Positions 13,882 to 17,252 of a stretch of DNA of 17,252 nt are shown here, piece after piece. The position numbers and the translations under genes are program-made. The DNA comes from CAYZJV01 sp964482325 (GTDB taxonomy: Bacteria; Spirochaetota; Spirochaetia; Sphaerochaetales; Sphaerochaetaceae): positions 1-17,252 of the forward strand of contig CAYZXD010000044.1 in NCBI GenBank assembly GCA_964482325.1, written 5' to 3'. How positions within the stretch are numbered: position 1 is the first letter of the stretch; each line of letters opens with the position of its first letter. The notes under the pieces are model-generated. The model was not told the origin of the DNA, ran no database searches, and saw nothing but the letters and a program-made list of their open reading frames with translations.

Positions 13882-14924
13882 ATCTGTGTATATGCATCCA
13901 TAGCAACTGACACATCGTGATACGTTTTTACACGACGGAAGGCTTCTTCGCTGAGTGCTTTCCGTTTCTCTTCGTGCGCGATGAGGGTTTTTATTGCCTC
14001 AATAAATTGCTCGGGGTAATGGGGATCACAGAGCATTCCCGACCGATTATGTACAATGAGATCTCGGTTGCCGATAATGTCTGATGCAACGATGGCTTTT
14101 TTTGCCGCCATTGCTTCCAGAATGGAAACGGGCATCCCTTCCCACAAAGAAGTCTGCAGATAGATTTGACCATTGACCACGTGCTGGATGGCCTGTGTTC
14201 TCGGAACATACCCGGTTACGGTAATATTCGGTGCGTTCAACTGCTCACGTAAAGGCCCGTCACCTACCCAGAGAAAAGAGATTTCAGGTAGTGCTTGTGC
14301 AATGGTATTGAAGAGTTCAGGATTTTTCTGTGGTGCAATTCTTCCGGTGGTCACCACAGTAGCGCCTGCAGTCTGTCTGATTGTACTGAATGTTGCCGTA
14401 TTGATGAAGTTGTTAATCACGACTGCGTCCTCAGTTATACGCTGAGCTTCTTTCCGCTCTCCCTCTGAGACTGCGATGATCGTTACCTTTTGATATACCT
14501 GCATCATTTTTTCGATGAAAAGAAAAACGCGACGAGTAAAAGCTCTTACATCTGTTCTGAGAAAGGAAAACCCATGTGGGCTGTACAAAATATGATGGTA
14601 AGAAGTTCCTTTTGCTGCAATTCTTCCAAGAACGCCTGCTTTTGATGAGTGGAGATGGATGACATCGGGCTTAAATTCAAGGATAGCTTTCCTGATCTTT
14701 TTAATTGCCGGTACGTAGTTTCCACGGGACCCCATAGGGATGTAACGAAGGGTGATGTGATCTCCTGAAAAATCTGTTTCGTAGCCTGTAGGGGAGTCTG
14801 ATCGAAGTGAATGCAGTACCAGGAGTTCAAAAGAATTCGGATCAAGATGACAGGCGATATCGCGGACGATCGCATACACACCGGTTGAAAAACTTTCGAC
14901 AACGTACAGCACTCGGGTCTTCAT
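13866..14924 (-). CDS. GT4-family glycosyltransferase
   Basis: A 352-residue cytoplasmic glycosyltransferase of the GT-B fold, GT4 family. The N-terminal domain carries VIHLHSSKAGVLGRIAA (89-105) and SPHGF. The C-terminal nucleotide-sugar domain has TGRIAPQKNPE (193-203), a WVGDGPL motif (219-225) and the E-x7-E motif with Glu262 and Glu270 in WEGMPVSILEAMAAKKAIVA. The donor and acceptor sugars cannot be read. It lies opposite a glycan-initiating transferase, so it probably elongates a surface polysaccharide or lipid-linked glycan. The ATG is only 7 nt from a strong -10 and lacks a Shine-Dalgarno, suggesting a leaderless mRNA. Its end overlaps the convergent secreted-protein gene by 16 nt. 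Confidence 0.88.
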   Translation of the reverse strand: MKTRVLYVVESFSTGVYAIVRDIACHLDPNSFELLVLHSLRSDSPTGYETDFSGDHITLRYIPMGSRGNYVPAIKKIRKAILEFKPDVIHLHSSKAGVLGRIAAKGTSYHHILYSPHGFSFLRTDVRAFTRRVFLFIEKMMQVYQKVTIIAVSEGERKEAQRITEDAVVINNFINTATFSTIRQTAGATVVTTGRIAPQKNPELFNTIAQALPEISFLWVGDGPLREQLNAPNITVTGYVPRTQAIQHVVNGQIYLQTSLWEGMPVSILEAMAAKKAIVASDIIGNRDLIVHNRSGMLCDPHYPEQFIEAIKTLIAHEEKRKALSEEAFRRVKTYHDVSVAMDAYTQIYRYN

Positions 14925-14931
14925 GACAGTG

Positions 14932-14960
14932 AGTATAGCCTGAGAAAGTAATTCTGTACA
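14932..14960 (-). promoter_or_regulatory. Promoter of the glycosyltransferase gene, leaderless arrangement
   Basis: On the minus strand TGTACA (14960-14955) and TATACT (14937-14932) are separated by 17 nt. Only 7 nt lie between the -10 and the ATG at 14924, so the transcript should start at or within 1-2 nt of the start codon. No ribosome binding site is possible in that space. Confidence 0.6.
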
Positions 14961-14971
14961 CGGCTGTCTTA

Positions 14972-15000
14972 TTGACGGTTCTACAGGGAATTAGTACTAT
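14972..15000 (+). promoter_or_regulatory. Promoter of the Omp85-like gene
   Basis: TTGACG (14972-14977) and TACTAT (14995-15000) are 17 nt apart. A second -10-like TATAGT lies at 15018-15023 but has no good -35. This promoter is divergent from the glycosyltransferase promoter and would give a leader of about 95 nt. Confidence 0.5.
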
Positions 15001-15102
15001 ACGACCAATATAAGTTTTATAGTAATCTGTAACAATTCCAACAGTTGCATTGTTTAGCTAGTAACCTTCGATAAAACGAAAGTAGGGGAGCGTGAGCGCA
15101 TC

Positions 15103-16959
15103 TTGAACATATATAAGCCGTTATTCATAGTATGTATGGTTCTCATAGTATCTCTGCTGCCACTGGCAGCAGCAGATAATGCAGATGAACCCATGCATGT
15201 TATTGCCTATTACTCATTTACGATCAAAGGATCATCAAGTGAACGGTTGATCCGGGAGATGATTGTACCACCGCAGGGAGATGATCCGTTTTCTTCTTTG
15301 GAGAGCATGGAACGTGCTCTTGAGGCAAAGCGGAACAAGCTGAACAACCTCAGGGTCTTTGAAGAGGTCTCGTATACCTACGAGAAGATTCATTCAGATG
15401 AGAAGGCTATTCGGTATCGGGTAAAATTCACCATCGATGATGCCTTTTCTTTTCTTGCTATCCCCTATCCCAAGTACGATTCCAACTATGGATTTCGTAT
15501 CGGCTTGAAAGCCTACGATAAGAATCTGTTCGGCTCATTTGCCGATCTCTACTTTGTCGTTAATGCTACCCAGATTGATAGTAGCTGGGAACAGTGGAAA
15601 TGGTACTCAGAACTGGAGATTACCGATATTCCTGTGGGCAATAGCCGCATCGACTTCGGAGCTGAAGCCGAAGCTGTCCAGGATAATGGTGTAGTTACAG
15701 AGCTCTTCTATACCGGGCACATTGAATGGCGACAGATATCACTAGCTAATACCCTGGTCAATTTTCATTTCGATATCGATGAAAATGACGATACGGCTTC
15801 TGAAATTGACAAGACACTCCATGCAAACTTTACCTGGGCACAGTTGCCCTGGTTTGGCTCTTCTTTGAAGATCAAACCTGAGTTTGAATTTGTACAGGAT
15901 CATATGGAAGCACCTTGGGTAGTTGATAATGTGTCATTCTATTCAGCGGTGGAACCCATCACCATAAATGGAGAGCAGTATATATTTGAAAATATAGCCC
16001 GACTGAAGTTCCCCCACGAATATTTCCAGATGAGCAATTCGCTTACTCTGGTAGACGCGACGTTTCTTTCACTCCCCGTTTCGTTCTGGGTTTCAGCGGA
16101 CAACTATTATGAGTTAAACGAGCAGCGCTTTTATAACAATACCTACACCATCGGTTCCTCGCTTGGATTCTCGCTTCCCTGGAATATTCAATATAAGGGG
16201 TCATACGAGGCTCGATTGCGTGATAAGTTTGATCCTACCTATTCAACGCTTAATCTGGTTCCCGTGGTTTCCACCACCCAGACGCTTTCCTTTGGTTCGG
16301 TTAACTGGAAGGGGAATTTCAGAAGCGGTCTCATAGGCAGCTTGTGGGCTACAGCCGATTATGCCCTTTTTTCTCGGGATTTTCAGAATCTTGACTATCT
16401 CAATGCAAAGGCTCAGGCAGAGTTGGAGGTGCATGTAGCATTGGGAAGAAGAGTCGGCCTCAGCGGTAGAGCTATGGGTTTCTATTCACATATTCCTTCT
16501 TTTGATTGGTATGAAGATCAAGCTTTCCCAGAATTCTTACCAACAAAGGAAACTAGTGCTTCTGAAGCAATGCGCGGTATACTCGATGATACCTATGAGA
16601 GCCTCGTAGGTACAGATGATTACCAGAAACTCGGGGCTGTTGCTAATGTAGATGCGACATTGATGTTCATCAAGTTCAAAGGATTTGCAGAAGGCTTCAT
16701 GAGCGTGTTCATGGATGTCGGTGTGTTCACTCCTACCTATCCCGTGGGAGCAGGGAACAATGATATTACCCAGGAAGATCTGATCATACTCAAAACAGTG
16801 GGAGTAGAAGGATACGGTATCATGGATAAATTCCCGTCCTATCCGATTCGCGGTTCATTGGGATTTAACCTTGATGATGTAATGAGACACCTCAGTGGGG
16901 AGATTGCTTTTTCTCAGATTGAGTTCGAGTTGAGTATCGGAATGGGACTGCACTATTGA
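15103..16959 (+). CDS. POTRA-containing Omp85/TamA-like outer-membrane beta-barrel protein
   Basis: A 618-residue protein with a signal peptide (about 1-24), one POTRA-like domain (about 33-112, with SSLESMERALEAKRNKLNNL and VFEEVSY) and a long beta-barrel from about 120. IPYPKYDSNYGFRIGLKAYD (120-139) followed by KNLFGS looks like the barrel entry of Omp85 proteins. The protein ends in an aromatic residue (SIGMGLHY), as outer-membrane barrels do. BamA has five POTRAs and TamA three, so this is a reduced form; its role (protein or lipid insertion) is unknown. The start is TTG at 15103, with AGGGGAG 12 nt upstream, a rather long spacing. The next in-frame ATG would cut the signal peptide short, so TTG is preferred. 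Confidence 0.75.
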   Translation: MNIYKPLFIVCMVLIVSLLPLAAADNADEPMHVIAYYSFTIKGSSSERLIREMIVPPQGDDPFSSLESMERALEAKRNKLNNLRVFEEVSYTYEKIHSDEKAIRYRVKFTIDDAFSFLAIPYPKYDSNYGFRIGLKAYDKNLFGSFADLYFVVNATQIDSSWEQWKWYSELEITDIPVGNSRIDFGAEAEAVQDNGVVTELFYTGHIEWRQISLANTLVNFHFDIDENDDTASEIDKTLHANFTWAQLPWFGSSLKIKPEFEFVQDHMEAPWVVDNVSFYSAVEPITINGEQYIFENIARLKFPHEYFQMSNSLTLVDATFLSLPVSFWVSADNYYELNEQRFYNNTYTIGSSLGFSLPWNIQYKGSYEARLRDKFDPTYSTLNLVPVVSTTQTLSFGSVNWKGNFRSGLIGSLWATADYALFSRDFQNLDYLNAKAQAELEVHVALGRRVGLSGRAMGFYSHIPSFDWYEDQAFPEFLPTKETSASEAMRGILDDTYESLVGTDDYQKLGAVANVDATLMFIKFKGFAEGFMSVFMDVGVFTPTYPVGAGNNDITQEDLIILKTVGVEGYGIMDKFPSYPIRGSLGFNLDDVMRHLSGEIAFSQIEFELSIGMGLHY

Positions 16960-17252
16960 AATAGCTTCAGTAACTACTACTTAAAAGGCAACTGGAAGTC
17001 TGTTATTTGGATTGTTCCTATAATCAGATTAAGAAAATGAAACAGGCTTACAAAATGTAATTCCTACCAGAAATGGATAGAATGGATATTTACATTGGTA
17101 TGAGAACAAGCCTTTTTAAAAAAATCAAGAACTTGGCCAAGCAATTGATAGTGGCCAAAAAATTTATGCCTAATAAGAAAATTGAAATTATCCTGAATCG
17201 ACTCTGTAAATAATTCTGTGTAACTGCAAATTCTAAGTAGCCCGGTATGGGT
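16960..17252. other. AT-rich spacer with weak inverted repeats
   Basis: No convincing gene is seen. AGGCTT near 17044-17049 and AAGCCT near 17108-17113 could pair around an inner AATGTAA/TTACATT helix and are followed by a T-run, so this may be a loose terminator for the Omp85-like gene. CTTGGCCAAG at 17132-17141 is a perfect 10 bp palindrome. A 46-codon frame at 17073-17213 has no ribosome binding site. Confidence 0.4.

Noticed and set aside
1..17252. tRNA, rRNA, CRISPR arrays, transposons, phage or toxin-antitoxin genes
   Set aside because: I looked for clover-leaf ends, regularly spaced repeats, transposase or integrase motifs and long terminal inverted repeats and saw none.

Overview
The window reads as ordinary bacterial chromosome, most likely from a spirochaete. 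This is an inference from gene content: a POTRA plus beta-barrel outer-membrane protein of a style I associate with spirochaetes, a relaxed lipoprotein signal, a small secreted protein resembling a spirochaete family, and TonB-linked uptake. Base composition is moderate and coding density is high. I saw no rRNA, tRNA, CRISPR array, insertion sequence or phage gene. Family assignments come from motifs read by eye, not from searches.

Layout, left to right. (1) 101-4048, plus strand: a promoter, a cobalamin riboswitch with a visible translational switch, then a tightly packed operon of a BtuB-like TonB-dependent receptor, a minimal ExbB, two ExbD paralogues and TonB. It looks like a self-contained, B12-repressed cobalamin (corrinoid) uptake machine for the outer membrane. 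(2) 4049-5156: an AT-rich spacer and an unrecognised lipoprotein. (3) 5192-6321: a LacI-family regulator preceded by a LacI-type operator. (4) 10526-6325, minus strand: a promoter and a four-gene overlapping operon encoding an archaeal-type (type II) glyceraldehyde-3-phosphate dehydrogenase, an archaeal-type phosphoglycerate kinase with an altered substrate loop, a LarA-type nickel-pincer 2-hydroxyacid racemase/epimerase and a DUF2148 cysteine-rich ferredoxin-like protein. It meets lacI tail to tail with a 3 bp gap. (5) 10571-11593: an anchored AsmA-like envelope protein, probably leaderless. (6) 11590-13881: a promoter running straight into a terminator-like hairpin, then a polyprenyl-phosphate sugar-1-phosphate transferase and a small secreted protein. 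(7) 14924-13866, minus strand: a GT4 glycosyltransferase, probably leaderless. (8) 14972-16959: an Omp85/TamA-like outer-membrane protein. (9) 16960-17252: AT-rich sequence with weak inverted repeats and no convincing gene.

The most interesting system is the operon in (4). An aldehyde dehydrogenase that makes an acyl phosphate, a kinase that recovers ATP from it and a 2-hydroxyacid epimerase form a chemically coherent route: aldose phosphate to acyl phosphate to hydroxyacid plus ATP, then inversion at C2. The kinase has lost one basic residue that binds the substrate phosphate, which suggests the substrate is not ordinary D-glyceraldehyde 3-phosphate. The nearby LacI regulator fits a sugar-catabolic role. 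The second theme is compact RNA-level control: a B12 switch that hides the ribosome binding site, two candidate leaderless genes and an attenuator-like leader ahead of the glycan-initiating enzyme.
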